Assembly (NCBI GenBank): GCA_017308135.1
Contig: JAFKFM010000007.1
Location: 142,001 to 206,000, forward strand
Length of the DNA: 64,000 bases
Reading direction: 5' to 3'
DNA from: Alphaproteobacteria bacterium
GTDB taxonomy: Bacteria > Pseudomonadota > Alphaproteobacteria > CACIAM-22H2
Shown: positions 46,926 through 58,083 of the stretch, piece after piece
Numbering within the stretch: the first letter of the stretch is position 1
How the letters are laid out: the number at the start of each line of letters is the position of its first letter
Program-made: the position numbers and the translations under genes
Notes under the pieces: generated by a model
The model's database searches: none
The model's input: the letters and a program-made list of their open reading frames with translations, nothing else
Told to the model about the DNA's origin: nothing

Positions 46926-47812
46926 GCCAAGTGAAACTCGCGGCGATCGCGATCGTCCTGGGCGGCCTCGCCATTCTGGCGTCGTCGGCTTTTTTCACCG
47001 TGGGGCAGGCGCAGCAAGCGCTGGTCCTGCAATTCGGCGCGCCCGTGCGCGTGGTGCAGGAGCCGGGGCTTCAGGTGAAGATCCCGTTCGTGCAGAACGT
47101 GCTCTACTTCGAAAAGCGCTTGCTCGATTTCGACGACACGCCGCGCGAAATCGTCATGGGCGACCAGGCGCGTATCGTGGTCGACGTGTTCGCGCGCTAT
47201 CGCATCCGCGATCCGCTGATGTTCTTCACGGCCGCGCGCAACGAAGCGGGGATGCGCCAGCGTCTGGCGAACGCCGTGCAGTCGAACCTGCAGAACACGT
47301 TCGGTTCGGCCCCGCTGGGCGCGTTGTTCAACGAACGCCGTGCGGCGTTGATGCGCCAGATCACCGAAGGCGTGGTGTCGGAGACGCGCTCCTTCGGTAT
47401 CGACGTGGTCGATGTGCGCATCATGCGCGCCGATCTGCCGACCGATAACTCGAACGCCATCTTCGCGCGCATGCAAACCGAACGCGTGCGCGAAGCGACG
47501 TCCGAGCGCGCGCAAGGTGCTGAATCGGCCCAGCGCATCCGCGCCGAGGCCGATCGCGAACGCACCGTCGTGCTGGCCGACGCCCAGCGCGACGCGGCGA
47601 TCACCCGTGCCAAGGGCGACGAGGAAGCGGCGGACATCTACGCCAAGACCTACGGGGCGAACCCCGAATTCTTCGCGTTCTGGCGTTCGCTCGAGGCCTA
47701 TCGCAAGTCGCTGTCGGAGTCGAATTCGACCATCGTGCTGTCGCCGGATAGCGATTTCTTCCGCTACTTCCGCGAACAGCGCCCCGGCGGCGCGCCTTCG
47801 CCCCGTCGCTGA
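46922..47812 (+). CDS. hflC: FtsH protease modulator HflC
   Basis: A 296-residue partner of HflK. A single N-terminal membrane helix (LAAIAIVLGGLAILASSAFF) precedes the SPFH domain (QQALVLQFGAPVRVVQEPGL; FDDTPREIVMGDQARIVVDV). The C-terminal helices include ERVREATSERAQGAESAQRI and the assembly motif YGANPEFFAFWRSLEAYRKS. The ATG overlaps the hflK stop (ATGA), so expression is coupled. The complex limits FtsH access to membrane substrates. An intrinsic terminator follows after 42 bases, before degP. Confidence 0.94.
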   Translation: MSQVKLAAIAIVLGGLAILASSAFFTVGQAQQALVLQFGAPVRVVQEPGLQVKIPFVQNVLYFEKRLLDFDDTPREIVMGDQARIVVDVFARYRIRDPLMFFTAARNEAGMRQRLANAVQSNLQNTFGSAPLGALFNERRAALMRQITEGVVSETRSFGIDVVDVRIMRADLPTDNSNAIFARMQTERVREATSERAQGAESAQRIRAEADRERTVVLADAQRDAAITRAKGDEEAADIYAKTYGANPEFFAFWRSLEAYRKSLSESNSTIVLSPDSDFFRYFREQRPGGAPSPRR

Positions 47813-47854
47813 CGGCCCCCTGCCGACGGACACCGCGATCCGTCGGACAAAACG

Positions 47855-47886
47855 ACGCCCGGCCGGGAATTCTCCGCGCCGGGCGT
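47855..47886 (+). terminator. Intrinsic terminator of hflKC
   Basis: Arms ACGCCCGG (47855-47862) and CCGGGCGT (47879-47886) enclose sixteen bases and are followed by TTCCTTTTCC. A second hairpin (CCGACGGA/TCCGTCGG) lies just upstream of it, after the hflC stop. Confidence 0.65.
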
Positions 47887-48102
47887 TTCCTTTTCCGGGG
47901 GCGGCGGCGGGGTAACGGCGGGTAACGCCGCCGGCGCCGCCGCGATTTGGCCGTAATCGGCGGGCAGAAATCGACGGTCCGGGGTTTCCGCTTGAACCGC
48001 GTCGTCCGCCGCCTAACTCCCTTGAGGGCCGGTCTGGCGCTGCGTCGAGCAGCCCGGCATAATCGGCCGCAAGGCCCCCTTCACGATCCGAGGATTAGAA
48101 CC

Positions 48103-49698
48103 TTGGCCAAGTCGCTCGCAGCCTCCCTCCGCATCGCCGCCGTCGCGGCGATGACCGTTTCGGCGATCTTGCCGGCCTATGCCCAAGCGCCGCAGGCGGT
48201 ACCCGCCCCAGCGGCACCTTCGCCCTCGCTCGCCGCACCTTCGCGCCCGATCGCGACGACGCTCGCTCCGTCGACCTTCGCCGATCTCGCCGAGCGTCTG
48301 CTGCCGGCGGTCGTGAATATTCAGGTCGTGACGGCCGCGCCTGCGCAAGCGCAGGGCCAGCGCCCCGGCCAAGGCCAAGGGCAGCAGCAACCCCAGCAGC
48401 GCCGCCCCGACGCGCCGCAATTCCCGCCCGGCTCGCCGTTCGAGGAATTCTTCCGCGACTTCTTCGATCGCCAGAACCCGCAAGGCCAAGGCCCGCAAGC
48501 GCAGCGCCGCGGCCAGTCGCTGGGCTCGGGCTTCGTCATCACGGCCGAAGGCTTCATCGTCACCAATAATCACGTGATCGACGGGGCGGAGGAAATCCGC
48601 GTCGTCTTCCACGACAATCAAACGCTCCAGGCCAAGCTGATCGGCAAGGACCAGCGCACCGATTTGGCGGTGCTGAAGGTCGAAAGCCCGAAGCCGCTGC
48701 CCTTCGTGCGCTTCGGCGACAGCGATCGCGCGCGCGTGGGCGATTGGGTCGTCGCCATCGGCAACCCGTTCGGGCTTGGCGGGTCGGTGACGCAAGGCAT
48801 TATTTCCGCCCGCCAGCGCGACATCAACGCGGGGCCTTACGACGATTTCATCCAGACCGACGCCTCGATCAATCGCGGCAATTCGGGCGGGCCGTTGTTC
48901 AACCTCGCGGGCGAAGTGGTCGGCGTTAACACCGCGATCTATTCGCCCACCGGCGGCTCGGTCGGCATCGGCTTCTCGATCCCCTCGGCGATCGCGCGCA
49001 ACGTGGTCGAGCAATTGCGCACCCAAGGCCGCGTGCGGCGCGGCTGGCTGGGCGTGAATATCCAAAGCGTGACCGACGAACTCGCCGAAAGCGTGGGGCT
49101 CGACAAGGCGCGCGGCGCCATGGTCGCGCGCGTGCCGGAAAACGGTCCCGCCGCCAAGGCCGACATCAAGGCCGGCGACGTGATCGTGAAGTTCGACGGC
49201 AAGGACGTGACCGATATGCGCCGCTTGCCGCGTCTGGTCGCCGAAACGCCGGTCGACAAGGCGGTGAAGGTCGAAGTCTGGCGCAACCGTTCGACCGTCA
49301 CGCTCGACGTGAAGCTTGGCGAGCTGGAGGAGGAGCAGGCCCAAGCGGCGGCCCCCGTCCAGCGCCAGCCGCAAAGCCCGGCGGCCCCCGCCGGTCAGAT
49401 CGAATTGCTCGGCATGACCATCGCGCCGATCACGCCGGAAACGAAGCAGCGCTTCAATCTGGGAGACAAGGCCAAGGGCGTCGTCGTGGTGACGGTGGCC
49501 GAAGGCTCGGTCGCGCAGGAGCGCGGTATTCGTGCCGGCGACGTGATCGTCGAAATCGCGCAGACCGAAATCGGCACGCCCGCCCAGGCGCAGGACAAGG
49601 TGCGCGAGCAGCGCACCGCCGGGCGGCGCTCGGTGTTGATCATGGTCGAACGCGGCGGCGAGCAGCGCTTCGTCGGCCTGCCGGTGTCGCCCGGCTGA
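48103..49698 (+). CDS. degP: Periplasmic serine protease DegP/HtrA
   Basis: A 531-residue DegP-type protease and chaperone. A signal peptide (SLRIAAVAAMTVSAILPAYA) is followed by a Gln-rich loop (residues about 85-105), probably the flexible LA loop region. The trypsin-like domain has His in VTNNHVIDGAEEIRV, Asp in DQRTDLAVLKVE and Ser in NRGNSGGPLFN. Two PDZ domains follow (about 290-380 and 430-525; each with GAMVARVPENGPAAKADI-like or GVVVVTVAEGSVAQERGI-like starts). I prefer TTG 48103 as start because AGGA lies eight bases upstream and the signal peptide begins there; longer in-frame starts add a non-signal stretch. It follows hflKC and a terminator. Confidence 0.92.
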   Translation: MAKSLAASLRIAAVAAMTVSAILPAYAQAPQAVPAPAAPSPSLAAPSRPIATTLAPSTFADLAERLLPAVVNIQVVTAAPAQAQGQRPGQGQGQQQPQQRRPDAPQFPPGSPFEEFFRDFFDRQNPQGQGPQAQRRGQSLGSGFVITAEGFIVTNNHVIDGAEEIRVVFHDNQTLQAKLIGKDQRTDLAVLKVESPKPLPFVRFGDSDRARVGDWVVAIGNPFGLGGSVTQGIISARQRDINAGPYDDFIQTDASINRGNSGGPLFNLAGEVVGVNTAIYSPTGGSVGIGFSIPSAIARNVVEQLRTQGRVRRGWLGVNIQSVTDELAESVGLDKARGAMVARVPENGPAAKADIKAGDVIVKFDGKDVTDMRRLPRLVAETPVDKAVKVEVWRNRSTVTLDVKLGELEEEQAQAAAPVQRQPQSPAAPAGQIELLGMTIAPITPETKQRFNLGDKAKGVVVVTVAEGSVAQERGIRAGDVIVEIAQTEIGTPAQAQDKVREQRTAGRRSVLIMVERGGEQRFVGLPVSPG

Positions 49699-49719
49699 TC
49701 GCGTTCGATCGCGGAAAGG

Positions 49720-49749
49720 AAAAGCCCCGTGCCTAGGCGCGGGGCTTTT
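49720..49749. terminator. Bidirectional terminator shared by degP and ubiX
   Basis: AAAAGCCCCGTGCC (49720-49733) pairs with GGCGCGGGGCTTTT (49736-49749), including one G-T pair, around TA. It is followed by T on the plus strand and preceded by A-rich sequence, so it should work in both directions. The ubiX stop codon (49735-49733) and its last codons lie inside the hairpin. Confidence 0.85.
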
Positions 49750-50329
49750 TCATTTTGGGGCCGGACTTTTCGCCCCAGCGTTTGACGCGGCCGGTGTCGA
49801 TCTCGAACAGATCGAGCGCGCGGCCGATCGTGTGATCGACGATGTCGTCGATCGTCTTGGGCTTCGTATAGAAGGCCGGGACGGGCGGCACGATGACGGC
49901 GCCGATTTCGGCGGCCTGCGTCATCGCGCGCAGATGGCCGAGGTGCAGCGGCGCCTCACGCGCCAGCAGCACCACGCGGCGGCGCTCCTTCAATTGCACG
50001 TCGGCCGCGCGCGTCAGCAGCGTCGTCGTGTTGCCATAGGCGATTTCGGAAACCGAGCGGATCGAGCACGGGGCGACGATCATGCCCAGCGTCTTGAACG
50101 AGCCCGATGAGATCGCGGCCCCGAGATCCTCGTTGGCGTGCACTACGTCGGCCAGTTTCTTGACGTCGGCGAGCGACAAATCGGTCTCGTACGCAATGGT
50201 CATCGCCGCCGTGCGCGTCAGGACCAGATGCGTTTCGATCTTGGCCGCGCGTAAGGCTTCCAGCGCGCGGATGCCGTAGATCGCGCCCGACGCGCCCGAA
50301 ATGCCGACGATGATGCGGTTCTTGGCCAT
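49733..50329 (-). CDS. ubiX: Flavin prenyltransferase UbiX
   Basis: A 198-residue enzyme that attaches a dimethylallyl group to FMN, making the cofactor for the UbiD decarboxylase in ubiquinone biosynthesis. Conserved blocks are IIVGISGASGAIYGIRALEA, IETHLVLTRTAAMTIAYETD, ISSGSFKTLGMIVAPCSIRS and LLAREAPLHLGHLRAMTQAA, followed by VPPVPAFYTKPKTIDDIVDH. The length is normal. The end of the gene (KMKKPRA) is encoded by the shared terminator. It is downstream of serB-like gene on the same strand, 13 bases from it, suggesting co-transcription. Confidence 0.95.
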   Translation of the reverse strand: MAKNRIIVGISGASGAIYGIRALEALRAAKIETHLVLTRTAAMTIAYETDLSLADVKKLADVVHANEDLGAAISSGSFKTLGMIVAPCSIRSVSEIAYGNTTTLLTRAADVQLKERRRVVLLAREAPLHLGHLRAMTQAAEIGAVIVPPVPAFYTKPKTIDDIVDHTIGRALDLFEIDTGRVKRWGEKSGPKMKKPRA

Positions 50330-50342
50330 GACGCGCCCGAGC

Positions 50343-51239
50343 CTACGCCACGAAGGCGTCGGCGGTATAGCCCTGCAGGAACAAGAGCGCGGTCAGATCG
50401 CCGTGATCGATCCGGTAGCGGGCTTGTGCGGCGACCATCGGCTTGGCGCGGAAGGCCACGCCCAAACCGGCGGCCCCGAGCATTTGCAGGTCGTTCGCAC
50501 CGTCGCCCACGGAAATCGCGTCGGCGACGGCAATCCCGATTTCGGCGGCGAGCGATTCAAGCGTGGCGAGCTTCGCCTCGCGGCCCAGGATCGGCTCGGC
50601 GACGCTGCCTTTCAACTTGCCGTTTTCGATCTCCAGCACATTCGCGTAATCGCGATCGAAGCCGAGTGCCGAGCGCACGCGCGCCGTGTAATAGGTGAAG
50701 CCGCCGGAGACGATGGCGGTGAGCGCCCCGTTCGCTTTCATCGTGCGTGCCAGCGTGGCGCCGCCCGGGATCGCCGCGATTCCTTCACCGGCTTTTTCGA
50801 GAATGGAGTCGGGCTGGCCCTTCAGCAGGCCCACGCGCTCGGCAAGGGCTGCGCGGAAATCCAATTCGCCGTTCATCGCGCGGCGTGTGATTGTCGCCAC
50901 GCGTTCGCCGATGCCGAGCAACACGGCGATGTCGTCGAGCATCTCGTTGTGGATCAGGGTCGATTCCATATCGGCGACGAGCAGCTTCTTGCGCCGCCCG
51001 GCAAGAGGCACCGCGTTGACGTCGATCTTGCGATCGCCGATCAGCGTTTGCGCGAAGGCGATCAAGCGTTCGGGATCGCCGCCGCCGGGCAGGAATTCGG
51101 CCGCCGAATGCGCGTCCAAACGGCGGGGCGGGGCGGCCTCGCCGAATTCGGCGGCGAGGCTTGCCCGCAAATTCCGGTATAGGTCGTCGGCGAGTTCCCC
51201 CGCTTGGGGGTTCGAGGTAAGAACGAGGGCGTGGGTCAT
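50343..51239 (-). CDS. serB: Phosphoserine phosphatase
   Basis: A 298-residue HAD-family enzyme for the last step of serine synthesis. The nucleophile motif reads LLVADMESTLIHNEMLDDIA: the usual second Asp of D-x-D is Glu here. IVSGGFTYYTARVRSALGFD, with the conserved Ser-Gly, and SVGDGANDLQMLGAAGLGVA are the other HAD motifs. The first 85 residues form an ACT-like regulatory region. The start at 51239 is divergent from miaA with a 12-base gap. It is probably transcribed with ubiX. Confidence 0.93.
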   Translation of the reverse strand: MTHALVLTSNPQAGELADDLYRNLRASLAAEFGEAAPPRRLDAHSAAEFLPGGGDPERLIAFAQTLIGDRKIDVNAVPLAGRRKKLLVADMESTLIHNEMLDDIAVLLGIGERVATITRRAMNGELDFRAALAERVGLLKGQPDSILEKAGEGIAAIPGGATLARTMKANGALTAIVSGGFTYYTARVRSALGFDRDYANVLEIENGKLKGSVAEPILGREAKLATLESLAAEIGIAVADAISVGDGANDLQMLGAAGLGVAFRAKPMVAAQARYRIDHGDLTALLFLQGYTADAFVA

Positions 51240-51251
51240 GGGGCCGGGATC

Positions 51252-52190
51252 ATGGTCGGGCCGCTAGGCGAAGGCAAGAAAGCGTTGATCGTCGCGGGGC
51301 CCACGGCCTCGGGCAAATCGGCGCTCGCGGCCGCGATCGCGCGCGAATTCGACGGCGTGGTCATCAACGCCGACGCGATGCAGGTCTATCGCGAATTGCG
51401 CGTCGTTTCGGCACGCCCCACGGCCGAGGAAGAAGCGGCGGTGCCGCATCGGCTTTATGGCATATGGCCCGCCGCCGAACACGGCACGGTCGGCAAATGG
51501 CGCGCGGCCGCCTTGGCCGAAATCGCCGCCGCGCATGATGCCGGGAAACGGCCCATCCTGTGCGGCGGGACGGGCATGTATTTGAAGCTGATCGTCGAAG
51601 GTCTGTCGCCGGTGCCGCCCGTGCCGCCGGAAATCCGCGAACGCGCGCGGGCACGCCACGCCGAACTCGGCGCCGTCGCATTTCACACGGAACTCGCGCG
51701 CCGCGATCCGGTCGCGGGCGCCAAGCTATCGCCCAACGACACGCAGCGCGTGCTGCGCGCCTGGGAAGTCGTCGAAGCGCATGGCGCGGCCTTGTCGGAT
51801 TTCCATGCGGCCGCACCGTTGGAGAATTCGAGCTGGCCGACTTTGCTGCTCGATCCGCCGCGCGATTTGTTGGGCGAACGCATCGATATTCGCGTCGATC
51901 GTATGATCGCGGACGGCGCCGTCGACGAAGTCCGCGCCCTTTTGACCCAGAATCTGCCCGACACGCTGCCCGCGATGCGCGCTTTGGGCGTGCCCGAACT
52001 TGCCGCGCATATTCGGGGGGAATGCGATTTACAGAATGCGATCAACGCCTTGAAGGCGAGCACGCGGCAATTCGCCAAGCGCCAGCGCACCTGGTTCCGC
52101 AACCAGCTCAAGGCAGCTACCCGGCTCGATGCGCAATTTTCGGAAAGTCTGCTTCCCGAAATTCGCATGTTTATTAGAAAAATGGGTTGA
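51252..52190 (+). CDS. miaA: tRNA dimethylallyltransferase
   Basis: A 312-residue enzyme that adds a dimethylallyl group to A37 of tRNAs reading UNN codons. The P-loop IVAGPTASGKSALAAAIARE (residues about 10-29) binds the prenyl donor. ADAMQVYRELRVVSARPTAEE, PILCGGTGMYLKLIVEGL and ASTRQFAKRQRTWFRNQ are family blocks. The ATG at 51252 was preferred over the upstream in-frame start because the family begins there and the extension overlaps serB. It lies 66 bases before ilvI; no attenuator-like leader fits in that gap. Confidence 0.94.
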   Translation: MVGPLGEGKKALIVAGPTASGKSALAAAIAREFDGVVINADAMQVYRELRVVSARPTAEEEAAVPHRLYGIWPAAEHGTVGKWRAAALAEIAAAHDAGKRPILCGGTGMYLKLIVEGLSPVPPVPPEIRERARARHAELGAVAFHTELARRDPVAGAKLSPNDTQRVLRAWEVVEAHGAALSDFHAAAPLENSSWPTLLLDPPRDLLGERIDIRVDRMIADGAVDEVRALLTQNLPDTLPAMRALGVPELAAHIRGECDLQNAINALKASTRQFAKRQRTWFRNQLKAATRLDAQFSESLLPEIRMFIRKMG

Positions 52191-52256
52191 CGGGCGTAGG
52201 TCACCTCCCTATTTTGCGCCGCCTTGCCATACCGCAAGCGTGCAAAGGAGAAGACA

Positions 52257-54065
52257 ATGTCGACCGCCGCCAAATCCCCCACGACCCAGGACACCGCCCA
52301 GATGAATGGCGCGGAAATCGTCCTCAAGGCGCTGGTGGAGCAAGGCGTCGAGGTTATCTTCGGCTATCCCGGCGGGGCGGTATTGCCGCTCTACGACGCG
52401 ATCTTCCTGCAGAACTCGGTCAAGCACATCCTGGTGCGCCAGGAAGGCGGGGCCGTGCATGCCGCCGAAGGCTATGCGCGTTCGACCGGTAAGGTCGGCG
52501 TGGTGCTCGTGACCTCTGGTCCCGGTGCGACCAACGCCGTGACCGGCTTGGTCGATGCGTTGATGGATTCGATTCCGATCGTGTGCCTGACCGGCCAGGT
52601 GCCGACGCATCTGATCGGCAACGATGCTTTCCAAGAGGCCGACACGACCGGCATCACGCGGCCCGCGACCAAACACAATTACTTGGTCAAGGACATCACC
52701 AAGCTCGCGCAGACGGTGCACGAGGCTTTCCATGTCGCGCGCTCGGGCCGTCCCGGCCCGGTGGTGATCGACCTGCCCAAGGACATCCTGATGGGCAAGG
52801 GCGAGTACAAGAGTGCCGAAGCCTTCAAGCGCGTTTCGTACACGCCGCGTTTGGATCCGGACCCGAAGGCGATCGCGCAGGCGGTCGATCTGATGCTGTC
52901 GGCCAAGCGCCCGATTTTCTACACGGGCGGCGGGGTGATCAATTCGGGCCCGGAAGCCTCGGCGGCGTTGACCAAATTCGTGCGCCAGACGGGCTTCCCG
53001 ATCACCAACACGCTGATGGGCCTGGGTGCGATGCCCGCCGCCGATCCGCTGTTCCTGGGCATGCTGGGCATGCACGGCACCTACGAAGCCAATCTTTCGA
53101 TGCATGGCTGCGACGTGATGGTGAATATCGGCGCGCGCTTCGACGACCGCGTCACCGGCCGTTTGAACGCCTTCTCGCCGAATTCGAAGAAGATCCACGC
53201 CGATATCGATCCGTCGTCGATCAACAAGAACGTGCGCGTCGAGGTGCCGATCGTCGGCGATGCCGGCCGCATCATCGCGGCCTTGGCCGCCGAATGGGAT
53301 CGTCGCATCGCCGCGGGCGCCAAGCCCGACAAGAAGGCGCTGGCCGAGTGGTGGGCGCAGATCGAGACGTGGCGCAAGCGCGATTGCCTCGCCTATCGCA
53401 AATCCGACACGATCATCAAGCCGCAATACGCGCTGGAACGCTTGCAGGCGATCACCGCCAAGCGCGACGACGTGTTCATCACGACGGAAGTCGGCCAGCA
53501 CCAGATGTGGGCCGCGCAGTATCTGAAGTTCCAGAAGCCCAATCGCTGGATGACCTCCGGCGGTCTCGGCACGATGGGCTATGGTCTGCCGGCGGCGATG
53601 GGCGTGCAGATCGCGCACCCCGATGCGCTGGTCATCGACGTCGCGGGCGAAGCCTCGACGCTGATGAACATTCAGGAGCTTTCGACCATCGCGCAGTACC
53701 GTTTGCCCGTGAAGGTGTTCATCCTGAACAACCAATATATGGGCATGGTGCGCCAGTGGCAGGAATTGCTGCACGGCTCGCGCTATTCGGAAAGCTACAC
53801 CGAATCGTTGCCCGATTTCGTGAAGCTCGCCGAAGCCTTCCATTGCGTGGGCTTGCGCGCGACCAAGACGTCCGAGGTCGACGACACGATCAACGAGATG
53901 ATCGCGATCAAGAAGCCGGTCATCGTCGATATGTGCGTCGATCAGAAGGAAAACTGCTTCCCGATGATCCCGTCGGGGGCCCCGCATAACGAGATGCTGC
54001 TCGGTCCCGACGATACGAACAAAAAGGGCGGTCCGATTTCGGAGGAAGGGATGGTTCTGGTTTGA
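52257..54065 (+). CDS. ilvI: Acetolactate synthase large subunit
   Basis: A 602-residue thiamine-diphosphate enzyme, the first step of valine, leucine and isoleucine synthesis. The N-terminal domain has EQGVEVIFGYPGGAVLPLYD and EGYARSTGKVGVVLVTSGPG, with the catalytic Glu in the former region's partner (RQEGGAVHAAEGYARSTG). The C-terminal cofactor domain has IDVAGEASTLMNIQELSTIA and NNQYMGMVRQWQELLHG; the metal motif reads GEAS instead of the usual GDGS/GDAS, as I recall for alphaproteobacterial enzymes. The ATG at 52257 has AAAGGAG nine bases upstream. It forms an ilvI-ilvH-ilvC operon. Confidence 0.95.
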   Translation: MSTAAKSPTTQDTAQMNGAEIVLKALVEQGVEVIFGYPGGAVLPLYDAIFLQNSVKHILVRQEGGAVHAAEGYARSTGKVGVVLVTSGPGATNAVTGLVDALMDSIPIVCLTGQVPTHLIGNDAFQEADTTGITRPATKHNYLVKDITKLAQTVHEAFHVARSGRPGPVVIDLPKDILMGKGEYKSAEAFKRVSYTPRLDPDPKAIAQAVDLMLSAKRPIFYTGGGVINSGPEASAALTKFVRQTGFPITNTLMGLGAMPAADPLFLGMLGMHGTYEANLSMHGCDVMVNIGARFDDRVTGRLNAFSPNSKKIHADIDPSSINKNVRVEVPIVGDAGRIIAALAAEWDRRIAAGAKPDKKALAEWWAQIETWRKRDCLAYRKSDTIIKPQYALERLQAITAKRDDVFITTEVGQHQMWAAQYLKFQKPNRWMTSGGLGTMGYGLPAAMGVQIAHPDALVIDVAGEASTLMNIQELSTIAQYRLPVKVFILNNQYMGMVRQWQELLHGSRYSESYTESLPDFVKLAEAFHCVGLRATKTSEVDDTINEMIAIKKPVIVDMCVDQKENCFPMIPSGAPHNEMLLGPDDTNKKGGPISEEGMVLV

Positions 54066-54114
54066 GGCGAACGCGCTTCATCCGTTAGAACCCTTCCGTC
54101 GAAAGAGAATTCCC

Positions 54115-55672
<1,558 letters not shown>

Positions 55673-55704
55673 GCCTTCCCGCCTTCGGGCGTTGCGCTTG
55701 GGGA

Positions 55705-55734
55705 AACCCCGCCGGTCCGCCGGCGGGGTTTTTT
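55705..55734 (+). terminator. Intrinsic terminator of the ilv operon
   Basis: Perfect eleven-base arms AACCCCGCCGG (55705-55715) and CCGGCGGGGTT (55720-55730) with tetraloop TCCG are followed by TTTT (55731-55734). This is the clearest intrinsic terminator on the plus strand and closes ilvI-ilvH-ilvC. Confidence 0.92.
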
Positions 55735-55835
55735 CGTTTCCGATCGCTACTCCAATCTTCGATTGACGCGCATCGAGGGCGATTCCAAGATTTACGCAAT
55801 GAGAGCGTGTGTTCGTGCCGGAGGTCATTCCGCCC

Positions 55836-56645
55836 GTGTCGAACTCGATCAACACGAATGTGGGCGCGATGGTCGCGCTGGCGTCGCTGCGTACGACGCA
55901 GTCGGCCCTCCACGCGGCGTCCAAGCAGGTGCAGACCGGCTATCGCGTGTCGGACGCGTCAGACGACGCGTCGACTTTTTCGGTCGCGCAAGGCATTCGC
56001 GGCAATCTGCAAGCCTTCCAGGCCGTGCAAGGCTCGCTCGCCAACGGCGTGGGGCTCGGCCAAGTCACGATGGCCGCGCTGACCAACATCTCCGACCTTA
56101 TCGGAAATCTTCAGGCGAAATCGACGCAATATCTCGACGGCTCGATTTCCGCCAACCAGCAGAATATCTACGGGCGCGACGCGATCCAGCTCTACAACCA
56201 GATCAGCAATTTCATCTCGCAGGCGAACTACAACGGCGTGAATCTGCTGTCGTCCGGATCGGTCGCCAAAACTTTCCTCGCCGATGTCAGTGCCACCACG
56301 CTGCCGATGTCTTCGCAATCCTCGATATCGACGGCGCTGACCACCTATCAGCCCGCGATGCCGACTTTGTTCACGGTGTCGCTCGGCACGCTCGCGACGT
56401 TCAAGGAGGCGGTCGACAATGCGCTTGGGCAGGTCGCCGCCGAGACGCGCACGCTCAAACTGCAATCGGGCTTCATCGATTCGGTGATGGACGCGACGAC
56501 GACCGGACTTGGCGCGGTCGTCGACGCCGATATCGGCAAGGCGGCCGCGTCGGTGCAGGCGCTCCAGGTCCGCCAGCAACTGGGCATCCAATCGCTGTCC
56601 ATCGCCAACCAGCAACCTTCCGTGCTGCTCGGCCTGTTTCGCTGA
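55836..56645 (+). CDS. Minimal flagellin
   Basis: A 269-residue flagellin-like protein, the filament subunit of a flagellum. The N-terminal D0/D1 region reads SNSINTNVGAMVALASLRTT, and further on GYRVSDASDDASTFSVAQGI. The C-terminal D0 helix reads AAASVQALQVRQQLGIQSLS and ends LLGLFR, as flagellins do. The central domain is short with no long hypervariable part. GTG 55836 gives the canonical start MSNSINTNVGAMVALAS with GGAGG 11 bases upstream. A longer GTG start at 55809 is possible. No other flagellar gene lies in the window. Confidence 0.85.
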   Translation: MSNSINTNVGAMVALASLRTTQSALHAASKQVQTGYRVSDASDDASTFSVAQGIRGNLQAFQAVQGSLANGVGLGQVTMAALTNISDLIGNLQAKSTQYLDGSISANQQNIYGRDAIQLYNQISNFISQANYNGVNLLSSGSVAKTFLADVSATTLPMSSQSSISTALTTYQPAMPTLFTVSLGTLATFKEAVDNALGQVAAETRTLKLQSGFIDSVMDATTTGLGAVVDADIGKAAASVQALQVRQQLGIQSLSIANQQPSVLLGLFR

Positions 56646-58073
<1,428 letters not shown>

Positions 58074-58083
58074 GGCTTCGCCG

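Noticed and set aside
52191-52256. Branched-chain amino acid attenuator before ilvI
   Set aside because: The gap is only 66 bases, with no leader peptide rich in Leu, Val or Ile codons and no terminator hairpin.
52209-53987. 592-codon minus-strand frame opposite ilvI
   Set aside because: It is antisense to a textbook acetolactate synthase and carries a His/Arg-rich, repeat-free shadow composition.
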